From the NCBI RefSeq assembly GCF_027019125.1, contig NZ_JALUXE010000024.1, positions 1-64,000 of the forward strand: DNA of 64,000 nucleotides. The letters are read 5' to 3'. Each line of letters begins with the position of its first letter. Position 1 is the stretch's first letter. The translations under genes and the position numbers were made by a program. Below the pieces are notes generated by a model, which did no database searches, was not told the DNA's origin, and saw only the letters and a program-made list of their open reading frames with translations. This document shows positions 1 to 7,385 of this stretch, one piece after another. Origin of the DNA: Roseovarius sp. (GTDB taxonomy: Bacteria; Pseudomonadota; Alphaproteobacteria; Rhodobacterales; Rhodobacteraceae).

Positions 1-36
1 ATGGTTGGGAAACCTTGGCTCAGCCCATCGCTCCGA

Positions 37-258
37 TCAGCCTTGACCTCGCGGCCTGATCAGGCCCAAATCCACATGCTCGGAGAACGCCGCCGGAGAA
101 TTTCTACCAGATTCGAGACACAACCCATGCCCAACGTCTGGGTAACTTCCACGTTCCAAAGGAAGAATCGTTCCGTAGACTGGGACCCACACGGCACGAG
201 AATACAACCTGCGTCGAAGGTCTCGCAGCTCGAACCATTCTTGACTTAACTCGTCCAT
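37..258 (-). CDS. Hypothetical 73-aa protein, doubtful
   Basis: A short open frame with plausible composition. Only a weak GAGAG ribosome-binding site lies 10 bases before its ATG. No domain is recognised. Positions 259-469 next to it show nothing coding on either strand. It may be a remnant, or not a gene at all. Confidence 0.2.
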   Translation of the reverse strand: MDELSQEWFELRDLRRRLYSRAVWVPVYGTILPLERGSYPDVGHGLCLESGRNSPAAFSEHVDLGLIRPRGQG

Positions 259-469
259 GTGAAAGCTCTCGTAGGTGCGTGGGCTAAATCAGCCACTAGT
301 GGGGTCAGTCAGTTCAACCACAATATGAAGCATAAGGGTTTGTCGTTTCAATGCATAAGCCTCAGCGGAATATGGTCTTCGCCGACATGTAGCGGATGTC
401 CGGAATGAAGGGCTATCGCGCAGCGTAGTGGGGACGTCGAGCGCCACCTTTGGGCCGCTCACAATTAGT

Positions 470-736
470 CTATCGGCGGAAGGGAATTACGTTTTCATCA
501 CCCCTGACAAAGGCGACGGGGCCCTCCTTCTGGATGGTCGCCAGTGCTTCCTCGAATGCAGCCCTGTCGTCGTCGAACAGTTCGTCCCAAACAATGGACG
601 TGCCGTCCTCGGTTACCACTTCTAGCGACCAGCCTTCGCCGCCTTCCAGCTTGTAGATGTCCACCTTGAACGGAACGTTGTCGACAACGACCCGTTGTGA
701 AGCACTCGAGATGACCAGATTGGGTTCGGGTTCCAT
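470..736 (-). CDS. Small acidic hypothetical protein, 88 aa
   Basis: The frame is open further upstream, but the extension is Cys/Ser-rich and unlike a protein. The ATG at 736 follows GAGG at good spacing, so I start it there. The product is acidic and looks like a single small domain, with a central WDELFDDDRAAFEEAL helix and the ending ENVIPFRR. I recognise no named family. It lies downstream of the DUF2285-type regulator on the same strand, as expected for small accessory genes of ICE backbones. It has no signal peptide or membrane segment, so it is probably cytoplasmic. Confidence 0.5.
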   Translation of the reverse strand: MEPEPNLVISSASQRVVVDNVPFKVDIYKLEGGEGWSLEVVTEDGTSIVWDELFDDDRAAFEEALATIQKEGPVAFVRGDENVIPFRR

Positions 737-935
737 TGGCAGACCTCGCCTTGTTTTTGTTGCATCGTAGACGCCTGGGGGATCGTTGCCAACGCCGCCG
801 ATGCGCCTGGCACCCCGTTGCCTGCTTACGGGAAACAGGAAAGTGGCATCAGCGCTGGTTTCAGAAAAGCTACTGAAAGACGTTGCAGCGTGGCGCTGCG
901 TGAGGCCACCGACCCAAAGATACCTCGTCCGGACG

Positions 936-1704
936 TCATCGACGCATGCTCCTCGAACGCAGCAGCGCACGATACCCGCCTTCAACCATATTCCGAGCAT
1001 CGCGTAGCAAGGCCATGACCGCGAAGCGCTCCGGCGCGCTTTGCCACTCGTCCCGGCTCAACCGAGACAGCCGAAAGACCACTTCAGCTATCTCGCGCTG
1101 GGACGCGCCGACCGCGCGCCCGTCAAACGCCTGCAACATGCGCTTGGCGCGCAGGCGTTTTTGGCGGGTGAGGCGTTTGTCGGCAGGAACCACTCTGCCG
1201 TGAAGCTGCGCAAGCAAGCGGAAGACAGCGTCGAGACGGGCAAGGCCATCCTGATCGAGTGGGACGATTGCCACAAGCGCATGATTGTCGGGATCCGATT
1301 GCAGAGCCTGCAGGCGACGTTGCCCTCCAGCGCCAAGAAGATGGTGGAGGCCGTCATGGGCGTATTTGACTGTCCCTTCAGGTAGAATCGTCGGTTCCAC
1401 CGCGCCGCTCAGGACCTTCGGAGCCTTCTGCAGCACTACCACCGAGGGATCGATCCGGGGGTCCCAGAGTGCGCAGGCCTTTGGAGCCGGGAGGTTGGGA
1501 TCGGCCGCGAAATCGCAACCCCCATTTGTCGAGGAGCGCTTCTTTCAGAGACGCGTCGTCCGGTGCGGCCTTGGAGAGGGTCGCATAGTCCTTTGCATAG
1601 CGCTTGTTGCGGCGCAGCCATTCCCAGGCAAGATCGGACGCGCTCAGGTCTTCGACGTAGTCGTACTCTGCCGAGGAACGCCAGCCGGAGCGTTCCGACG
1701 GCAT
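936..1704 (-). pseudogene. DUF6499-DUF2285 transcriptional regulator, split by a +1 frameshift
   Basis: The N-terminal half (from the ATG at 1704) contains the DUF6499-like core LAWEWLRRNKRYAKDY and runs to KWGLRF. The frame then changes by one base near 1509-1512. The downstream frame continues AADPNLPAPKACALWDP and holds the DUF2285 helix-turn-helix region (RLRAKRMLQAFDGRAVGAS, then REIAEVVF) and the usual C-terminal VEGGYRALL. Intact relatives fuse these two parts in one chain of roughly 250 residues and act as small DNA-binding regulators of conjugative elements. Here the reading breaks at TTTC. This could be a real inactivating mutation, a base-call error, or +1 slippage of tRNA-Phe from UUU to UUC. 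Both halves otherwise look well conserved. Confidence 0.68.
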
Positions 1705-1807
1705 GACTAATCCCGTTCGTCAACTTCTCAGAAACGACCTGATTTTACACGTATTGATTGATTTCCGGGAGTCCGGCCCACCCCACATGAGCGGGTTTCG
1801 GCGCGAC

Positions 1808-2089
1808 TCAGCCGTTCGGGCCGTCACCCCCCTGCCGAAGCAGGTCTCGATAGCCATGCTCAGTCATCCAGCGAGCCCGCGCAAGGTGACTATCGTAGAC
1901 GTTCCTGCAGCGATCGGGATCATGCTTCGGATCGAGGCCAAACAGGACTTCGACCACTTCCTGCCAATTGGCCCCTTCCTCGGCGGCGTCGAAAATGCGG
2001 AGGTAGAGAACCATATGAGCATGGTCGTAGTCGGTCAGCGTATCGCTGTCCGGCGGTGCGTCCAGAAATGTCGTCTCGCCCTGTGCCAT
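1808..2089 (-). CDS. DUF2285-like small DNA-binding domain protein
   Basis: A 93-aa protein whose core (YDHAHMVLYLRIFDAAEEG, then WQEVVEVLFGLDP) and C-terminal ARARWMTEHGYRDLLR match the short DUF2285-like proteins that accompany ICE regulators in Rhizobiales and Rhodobacterales. The upstream extension to 2167 looks non-coding, and the ATG at 2089 fits the homologous start. It sits between the split DUF6499-DUF2285 regulator and an XRE gene, all on one strand, which suggests a transfer-control module. The family assignment rests on motif memory, and the DNA-binding role is inferred. Confidence 0.65.
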   Translation of the reverse strand: MAQGETTFLDAPPDSDTLTDYDHAHMVLYLRIFDAAEEGANWQEVVEVLFGLDPKHDPDRCRNVYDSHLARARWMTEHGYRDLLRQGGDGPNG

Positions 2090-2177
2090 TTGCCTACAGG
2101 ATCGCAGAAACGACCCCCCTCCCAAAGTTGCCTTTCCGTACAGGCGCGCCACCGATATCCGCAACAACCGGTTAAGA

Positions 2178-2426
2178 TCACTTGGCCTTTTTCGCCTTGG
2201 TCACATCGATCAAGACGCCTTCACCCTTGTCCAAATGCAGAAACGTGATGCCTGCATCCTCGAACACCCGCCGCACCTGATCCTCGGTCGACTCGTAGAC
2301 ACGAAGATCCTTCTCGGATTCGAGCCTCTTCAGTGCGGTCAGTGATACCAGGGCCTTATCGGCTAGCTCCTGCTGCGTCCATCCCAGCAATGCGCGCGCG
2401 GCCCGTGATTGTCGGGCGGTGATCAT
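2178..2426 (-). CDS. XRE-family helix-turn-helix regulator
   Basis: An 82-aa single-domain protein. Residues 1-30 (RAARALLGWTQQELADKA) and the following SLTALKRLE form the Cro/CI-type helix-turn-helix, followed by a short C-terminal part with FEDAGITFL. The start is fixed by a strong Shine-Dalgarno, GGAGGTGA, five bases before the ATG at 2426. A longer in-frame start at 2450 would lie upstream of that site. A 19-bp palindrome covers both the Shine-Dalgarno and the start codon, which suggests autorepression. It probably controls neighbouring element genes. Confidence 0.85.
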   Translation of the reverse strand: MITARQSRAARALLGWTQQELADKALVSLTALKRLESEKDLRVYESTEDQVRRVFEDAGITFLHLDKGEGVLIDVTKAKKAK

Positions 2427-2436
2427 GATGATCACC
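2418..2436. promoter_or_regulatory. Palindromic operator candidate over the XRE start
   Basis: Arms GGTGATCAT and ATGATCACC form a perfect inverted repeat around one central base. It covers the ribosome-binding site and initiation codon of the XRE gene. This would suit autoregulation by a dimeric repressor. As RNA it could form a 7-bp stem hiding the start. Confidence 0.45.
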
Positions 2437-2687
2437 TCCCACCCGGCCATTCACACATGCCAGAACTACGACTATTTTAGTCGCATTTCCGGGGGCTTGC
2501 CAGTGATCATCGCGGTCAGTGGCAGTTTCCGGCATTGGATCTCGGAAGAGCCGACCAAGGCGCGACTCACCGCAGATTCGGCGGCTGCGCGTGGCGGGAT
2601 GTCGCCGAGTGATACGAATTGTGAACGGTGTCGGACAGTACCGGCGAAGAGGCCCGGCAGCTCGCGCCGCCGGGCTTCGATGCCGTG

Positions 2688-3089
2688 TCAGGATTGATCA
2701 TCCTCATCGTCGATGAAGGAGGGATCCTCGTCCTCGGCCTGCTTGGCCTTGGTCAGGAAGTCGACCGTCTCGGCGATGATCTCGCAGCCGTAGCGATCGA
2801 CACCCGCGGCGTCGGTCCACTTGGTGTAGTGGATGCGGCCACGGACCAGGAGTTTCATCCCCTTCTCGCAGTACTGCTGGACCGTCTTGCCGAGGCCGTT
2901 GAAGCAGGTGATGCGGTGCCATTCGGTGTCTTGAACGCGGTAGCCGTTCTCGTCGCGGACGACCCGGCCTTCGGAATAGCGCGGGCGAGAGGTGGCCAGG
3001 GTGAGGGTGGTGATCGAGGTGCCGCCCTGGGTGGTGCGGGTCTCAGGGGTCTGGCCGATGTTGCCGGCGAGGATGACGATGTTCTGCAT
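2688..3089 (-). CDS. ssb: Single-stranded DNA-binding protein (SSB)
   Basis: A 133-aa OB-fold protein (residues 1-112) with typical SSB features: the start MQNIVILAGNIGQTPE, then TEWHRITCFNGLGKTVQQYC and KGMKLLVRGRIHYTKW. It coats single-stranded DNA during replication or conjugative transfer. The acidic tail is short and ends SFIDDEDDQS. The usual DIPF-type tip that recruits partner proteins is absent. The ATG at 3089 follows GGAG and fits the family N-terminus better than the upstream alternative at 3110. A 19-bp inverted repeat lies in its leader. It is an element-encoded SSB, not the chromosomal housekeeping copy. Confidence 0.92.
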   Translation of the reverse strand: MQNIVILAGNIGQTPETRTTQGGTSITTLTLATSRPRYSEGRVVRDENGYRVQDTEWHRITCFNGLGKTVQQYCEKGMKLLVRGRIHYTKWTDAAGVDRYGCEIIAETVDFLTKAKQAEDEDPSFIDDEDDQS

Positions 3090-3111
3090 GGTAAGTCTCC
3101 GTTGCTTCATC

Positions 3112-3130
3112 CGGAGGGACCGTCCCTCCG
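3112..3130. promoter_or_regulatory. Perfect inverted repeat in the ssb leader
   Basis: Arms CGGAGGGAC and GTCCCTCCG flank one base, 23 bases before the ssb start. In the transcript the stem can be extended by flanking CATC/GATG pairing. The site could be a protein operator or an RNA hairpin controlling ssb translation. Confidence 0.5.
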
Positions 3131-3639
3131 ATGAGGCCCGTCAAAGACCGCTGGACGTGGCCCGCACGGACGCCTCTGGCGTCCGCTCGACCCCCAAGTC
3201 GGGACGTGGCGCGGGCAGGCGTGGAACACGCCAACACGGGTCCCGCCGCGCGGGGTTGCTGGCCTCGGACGGACGGGCTTAGGGGATCAATCAGGAGGAG
3301 GGACAGGTCTTCTCGGGGGAGCGCCAACGGGGACGCAGTGCCGAACCATCTTCCTCGCGAAGGGCAACTTGGCCCCCAGATCACGCACCCATCGGCAATC
3401 AGCCTCGCGCACCCACCGTCGCGTGCCACAGCTGCGCCGTGTGCGATGGCCAGACAACGCAAGCAGAACCGAGCACGTCAGGCGCCGTTCACCGCACTCA
3501 CGGGCATAGGCCCGGTTGGTCCATGGTCATGCGAGAAGGGGATGGTCCGGGTTTTGGCCTGCGATCACCCAAGGACCGTCGCAGCGCCGATTTGCTCCGC
3601 GCCTGCGATCAACTGACCAGGGACGACCGCGACCAAGGG
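3131..3639. other. About 500 bp with no convincing gene
   Basis: Several open frames cross this GC-rich stretch on both strands. None has family-like composition, a good ribosome-binding site, or recognisable motifs. It separates the ssb leader from the upstream membrane-protein gene and may hold promoter or leader sequence for ssb. Confidence 0.4.
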
Positions 3640-4056
3640 CTACGGGTCGAGCAGCCCCTCGCCCAAGGCATTGAGATTGATCATCGCCGCAACGGCGACG
3701 ACAGCGCCGCAGCCACCGCAGATCAGCGTCAGCATCACACCCGGGTCGAGCGAATGTTTCGCGATGCCATGGGCCAGCGCGTAACCCGCAACGGCGGCGG
3801 GCACAGCAAAGAGACCGAGCGCCCCGAGGCGGAGGAAGGGATTCCGGGCGAAACCGAGAATGGCGATCACCAACACGACAGATGCTGCGGCCCCCGCCAG
3901 GCCGGCAAGGAAAGACAGGCCGAAACCGGCCCCACCCTCATTCACCTGCTGGAACGCGACGATCCCGGCCATGACCGGCAGTGCGAAGACCGCGAAGCGG
4001 AAGGCCAGAACACCGAGCGCGATGGATAGTGAGATGGCAAGAAGAACAAGCGACAT
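3640..4056 (-). CDS. Small integral membrane protein, unknown function
   Basis: A 138-aa, strongly hydrophobic protein with about four membrane segments, roughly residues 2-22, 45-70, 78-98 and 108-130. The start at 4056 is chosen because GGAGG lies five bases upstream; an in-frame ATG at 4068 lies before that site. I recognise no family. It is encoded on the same strand as the ssb, DUF2493 and primase genes of the element, so it is treated as backbone. A role in transfer or entry exclusion is possible, but nothing in the sequence shows it. Confidence 0.68.
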   Translation of the reverse strand: MSLVLLAISLSIALGVLAFRFAVFALPVMAGIVAFQQVNEGGAGFGLSFLAGLAGAAASVVLVIAILGFARNPFLRLGALGLFAVPAAVAGYALAHGIAKHSLDPGVMLTLICGGCGAVVAVAAMINLNALGEGLLDP

Positions 4057-4336
4057 GGACGCCTCCATAGGTCTGTGACTGCGGGGATCACGACAGGCTG
4101 CCCGAGTGTGCGCACCGCCTTCGACTATGCTGCTCCGCCGGTTCTGCTAAGTAATGGTGATGCTACATTGTGTTTCGGTCAAGCCTTGCCGTGCTAATCA
4201 GCAGAGCGTTGCTGACGATAGACGTTGCCGAGCGAACTCAGGAGATTAGTGTAGCCTCACATGCAGCGCGAAATTTCGATGCTTGTTGCTCGCCCATGGA
4301 CACGGACTAACCAACTCGCGATTGGAATGGATTAAG

Positions 4337-4909
4337 ATGCCAGTACCCAAGAGTTACAAAGGCCTGAAAGCCATCTATGACGGTCTCGACGGGGATGTGA
4401 AGAATTATTTGGGAAAGCTGGAGCCGCTACTGGCCGATGGGAAAAATTACGAAATTGCTTTGGCATACTGCTTTATGAAGCTTGAAGAGGGGCATCACCG
4501 CGCCCTTAAATGCGGGCTTATTCGAATACACGATTGCGCCTCGGAAAAAGTTGATAGTGAACTTCAGAAGCAACACTTCACTGCCGACAAATATGCGGCG
4601 GTCTTCAAGAACATCTTCTCCAAAGCCATCCCTGCCGATGCCAAATCCAATTTAACGAAAGCTCAGGACATAAGAAACAAGCTCATCCACGGAAAGAAGA
4701 CAACAGATCCAACCCGTCGAGAGGCAATATACTATGCCCTGCAATACATGAGTGATTTGGGGGAGTTCGTGAAACAAGAAACTGGTAAGAACCCCTATGG
4801 TGACCTCAGGGGACTCGCCGGAAAGAAAAAACTTCTACCAGCAAAATCGACCATTTGGATGCTGAAAGGTTTCGGCCTGGGCGAGAAAAGCGAAGCGCCA
4901 ATCGCATAG
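4337..4909 (+). CDS. Putative HEPN-domain protein, cargo gene
   Basis: A 190-aa helical, Lys-rich protein. Residues 111-120 read DIRNKLIHGK. The Arg113-x4-His118 pair inside a predicted helix, followed by a Gly, matches the R-x4-6-H catalytic motif of HEPN ribonucleases. An upstream helix (YEIALAYCFMKLEEGHHRAL) would be the partner helix of the fold. The gene lies on the plus strand inside a minus-strand backbone and is AT-richer than its neighbours, which suggests separate acquisition. HEPN proteins commonly serve in toxin-antitoxin or anti-phage systems, but no antitoxin or NTase gene is adjacent. An upstream start at 4283 is possible. The HEPN call is by motif only. Confidence 0.62.
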   Translation: MPVPKSYKGLKAIYDGLDGDVKNYLGKLEPLLADGKNYEIALAYCFMKLEEGHHRALKCGLIRIHDCASEKVDSELQKQHFTADKYAAVFKNIFSKAIPADAKSNLTKAQDIRNKLIHGKKTTDPTRREAIYYALQYMSDLGEFVKQETGKNPYGDLRGLAGKKKLLPAKSTIWMLKGFGLGEKSEAPIA

Positions 4910-4983
4910 TTCTCGAGAGAAGCAACTCATGGGCTGGCTGCTTGTTGTCGAACATGCAAGTCTCGCTGCTCTAAAGACGTGGT

Positions 4984-5919
4984 CTAAGCGCTATTCTTAT
5001 GCTTCAGGACCGGAATGCCCAGCTTGCGCGCTTTGTCGGCAAGGTTCTCCTGGATACCCGTACCCGGAAAGACCAGTACGCCGATCGGCAGGACGTCCAG
5101 CATCGCGTCGTTGCGCTTGAACGGGGCCGAACGGCCGTGCTTGGTCCAATCGGGACGAAAGGCTACCTGCGGCACCTTGCGATGATCGGCCCAGCGGGAG
5201 GCGATGAGTTCCGCACCCTTGGGAGAGCCGCCATGCAGCAGCACCATGTCCGGGTGCTTTGCATGGGCTCGGTCGAGCCGCGCCCATATCAGCCGGTGAT
5301 CGTTGAAATCCGCCCCGCCGGCCACGGCCACCTTGGGGCCTTCGGGCAGAAGCAGCTGCGCCTCGGCGCGGCGGCGGGCGGCGAGGAAATCCCGGCTGTC
5401 GATCATCGCGGCGGTCAGGTTGCGATGGCTCACGCGCGAGCCGGTCCGGGGATGCCAGGGCTTGCCGAGGTGATGCTCGAAACCCTCGGCCGACAGGTCG
5501 CGGAAGAGCTCCAGCGCGGTCCGCCGCTCGACCATGCTCTGCCCCTCGGCCACGAGGCGTTCGAGTTCGAGGGATTTCACCTCTGAGCCATCCTGTTCCC
5601 GCTGCAGGCGGCGCTGCGCCTGTTCGTTGTCGTCGAGTTCACGTTCGGCCCGGGCGAGCGCCCGGTGAAAGAGGTTGACCGTGCCCCAGAGCAGTTCGTC
5701 GAGATCGGGTTCGAGACGTGTATCGCCGAGCGTCGCGACAAGGGCGTCGAGGATATCGGCGACGGCACCGGCGATCTGGCTGCCCTCGGGCAAGGGGCGC
5801 GGATCGGGTTCATCCTCGTAGGGGCGCCAGCCGTAGAGCTGGAGTTCGGTCAGGACATGGGCGGTCGAGGACGTGCTGTGATGCGGCTCGTGGGCATCGG
5901 TTTCGAGATCGAGGGTCAT
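4984..5919 (-). CDS. DUF2493 (SLOG-like) domain protein
   Basis: A 311-aa protein. Residues about 1-190 form a mostly helical, charged region. Residues 193-308 are the DUF2493 Rossmann-like domain, with AGGADFND near 200, HGGSPKGAE near 229 and FPGTGIQENL near 284. These loops resemble the nucleotide-binding loops of the SLOG superfamily. The gene is a regular backbone member of alphaproteobacterial ICEs, next to the Toprim primase gene. Its biochemical role is unknown; nucleotide or nucleotide-derivative binding is inferred. The ATG at 5919 gives the usual N-terminus, with AAGGAA upstream. Confidence 0.85.
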   Translation of the reverse strand: MTLDLETDAHEPHHSTSSTAHVLTELQLYGWRPYEDEPDPRPLPEGSQIAGAVADILDALVATLGDTRLEPDLDELLWGTVNLFHRALARAERELDDNEQAQRRLQREQDGSEVKSLELERLVAEGQSMVERRTALELFRDLSAEGFEHHLGKPWHPRTGSRVSHRNLTAAMIDSRDFLAARRRAEAQLLLPEGPKVAVAGGADFNDHRLIWARLDRAHAKHPDMVLLHGGSPKGAELIASRWADHRKVPQVAFRPDWTKHGRSAPFKRNDAMLDVLPIGVLVFPGTGIQENLADKARKLGIPVLKHKNSA

Positions 5920-6037
5920 CTGCGGGTTCCTTCCTCGGGGGAGCCGCGCGCCACACGCGGCCTTCGTGGCAGGAACGCGCCCACGGGCGGGGCGGCCGGG
6001 CAGCCCGAGCCTTTCGCGAGGGCCTTGATGGCCAAGC

Positions 6038-6096
6038 CCGGCTATTTTGCCTCGCGATGCAAAGCGCCCCAAGGGGGCGCGGCGGAAAATAGCCGG
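6038..6096. repeat. Nested inverted repeat (large hairpin/cruciform)
   Basis: Outer arms CCGGCTATTTT (6038-6048) and AAAATAGCCGG (6086-6096) are perfect. Between them is a second perfect stem, GCGCCCC (6064-6070) and GGGGCGC (6074-6080). It lies in the roughly 330-bp gap (5920-6250) between the primase and DUF2493 genes, where I see no gene. It could be a transcript-processing structure, an operator pair, or a replication/transfer site. Confidence 0.6.
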
Positions 6097-6250
6097 AGCG
6101 CGGCCATTGCCGGGCCGTCCCGATTGTGGGCCTCCTGCCCTCTGAGAAGGCCGTGCGCGCCCGCCTTTCCCGTGGATGGGAACCGCGCGCGGGATGCCCC
6201 TGCGAAAATGATGCTGTGAGCCGTACAGCGCCAGCCCGATTGCCGCCCTG

Positions 6251-7288
6251 TCACACCGGCACGGAACGAGCGGCATCCTCGACGTGGAGATGAAGCCGAA
6301 ACCGCGCTTTCAAAGCCGCCAGCCCATAGCGTCGGAGATCATCGTTGAAGTCGCCCAGTCGCGGCGAGAGGGTCAACGCCTCGATCCCGACCTCGGCTGC
6401 GCGCGCCTCCAGTCGATCCCTTGCCGCCGCGCCTGCGGGATCACGGTCGCGCAACACGTAGAGCCGCCGCAGGCCAGCGGGAAACCGGATGGCGGCCAGG
6501 TGTCCCGATGACAGCGCCGCGACGGCGGGCAACTCAGGCAGGGCCGAGCGCACAGAAAGAACCGTCTCGATCCCCTCGCCCGCGATGAGCACGTCTGCGG
6601 GCGCACCGAACCGCACCCCGTTCCCGAGCAAAGCGCCCATCGCGCGCCGCGGTGTGTCGATATCGGCCTTGGCGCTCCCGTCCGGGCGCAGCCAGGTACG
6701 GTGGGTCCCGGTCTGGCGGCCGTCGAGATCGGTGATGGCAGCCAGCATGGCCGGAAGCCGCGCGACCGGTCCGCCGCCTTCGGGCCGATAGAAGCAGGCG
6801 GGATGGAACCGCAGGCTTGGCATTTGGTCAAACGCTCCGATGCCACGCCTGCGCAGATAGGTTTCTACCGGAGTGCCGCGGATCGGCACGCCCATTGCTA
6901 ACAGGCGTCGAGCCGCCTCCTGAGATCCGGTGGCAGCTGGTGGCTGTGAATGTGGAGAATGCTGTCGGGGTGGATCAGGCAAGGGCAGGCTCAGGAAGCG
7001 TCGGGCCTCATCGGCAACATCCTTGAAGTCGACCAAGCCGCAGCTTTCACGGATGACATCGAGCAAATCGCCATGCTGTCCCGTGGCTGCGTCGGTCCAT
7101 TTTCCAGCGGCACGGTTGCCGGACAGTGGCCCGGACAGCCGAACGAACATGGATCGGCCCGGTGTGTTCTGAACGTCTCCCACCAGCCAGTAATGACCCT
7201 GCTTCCGGCCGTTCGACAGATAGTGCCGGCACACCGTTTCGGCGTTCTGGGAAAGCTGGCGCGAAAGCTCGGTGGCGGGGCTCGTCAT
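6251..7288 (-). CDS. Toprim-domain DNA primase-like protein
   Basis: A 345-aa protein. The N-terminal part (residues 20-95, including KWTDAATGQHGDLLDVI) resembles the primase-associated DUF7146 region. The C-terminal Toprim domain has the acidic EGIET motif near 236 and the YVLRDRDPAG metal-binding motif near 282. Such proteins prime DNA synthesis on plasmids and ICEs, for example complementary-strand synthesis after transfer. The start at 7288 follows GGAG; a farther start at 7315 lacks support. It lies 97 bp downstream of the ParB-like gene, separated by an 11-bp hairpin. Catalytic activity is inferred from the motifs. Confidence 0.85.
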   Translation of the reverse strand: MTSPATELSRQLSQNAETVCRHYLSNGRKQGHYWLVGDVQNTPGRSMFVRLSGPLSGNRAAGKWTDAATGQHGDLLDVIRESCGLVDFKDVADEARRFLSLPLPDPPRQHSPHSQPPAATGSQEAARRLLAMGVPIRGTPVETYLRRRGIGAFDQMPSLRFHPACFYRPEGGGPVARLPAMLAAITDLDGRQTGTHRTWLRPDGSAKADIDTPRRAMGALLGNGVRFGAPADVLIAGEGIETVLSVRSALPELPAVAALSSGHLAAIRFPAGLRRLYVLRDRDPAGAAARDRLEARAAEVGIEALTLSPRLGDFNDDLRRYGLAALKARFRLHLHVEDAARSVPV

Positions 7289-7315
7289 GGCGGTCTCCAA
7301 GAGGGTTGGACGCAA

Positions 7316-7347
7316 TCAGGGGCCCGCCATGACTGACGGGCCCCTGA
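7316..7347 (-). terminator. Hairpin between parB-like and primase genes
   Basis: Arms TCAGGGGCCCG (7316-7326) and CGGGCCCCTGA (7337-7347) are perfect 11-bp complements around a 10-base loop. It sits just after the ParB-like stop codon. There is no clear T-run on either side, so it may attenuate or stabilise the message instead of terminating it. Confidence 0.45.
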
Positions 7348-7385
7348 CTTTGGACCTTGGGGGAAGGTCCCGTGCTGCTCGTAGG

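Noticed and set aside
428..625. Small plus-strand frame
   Set aside because: Lies opposite the 88-aa acidic protein, which has the better ribosome-binding site and composition.
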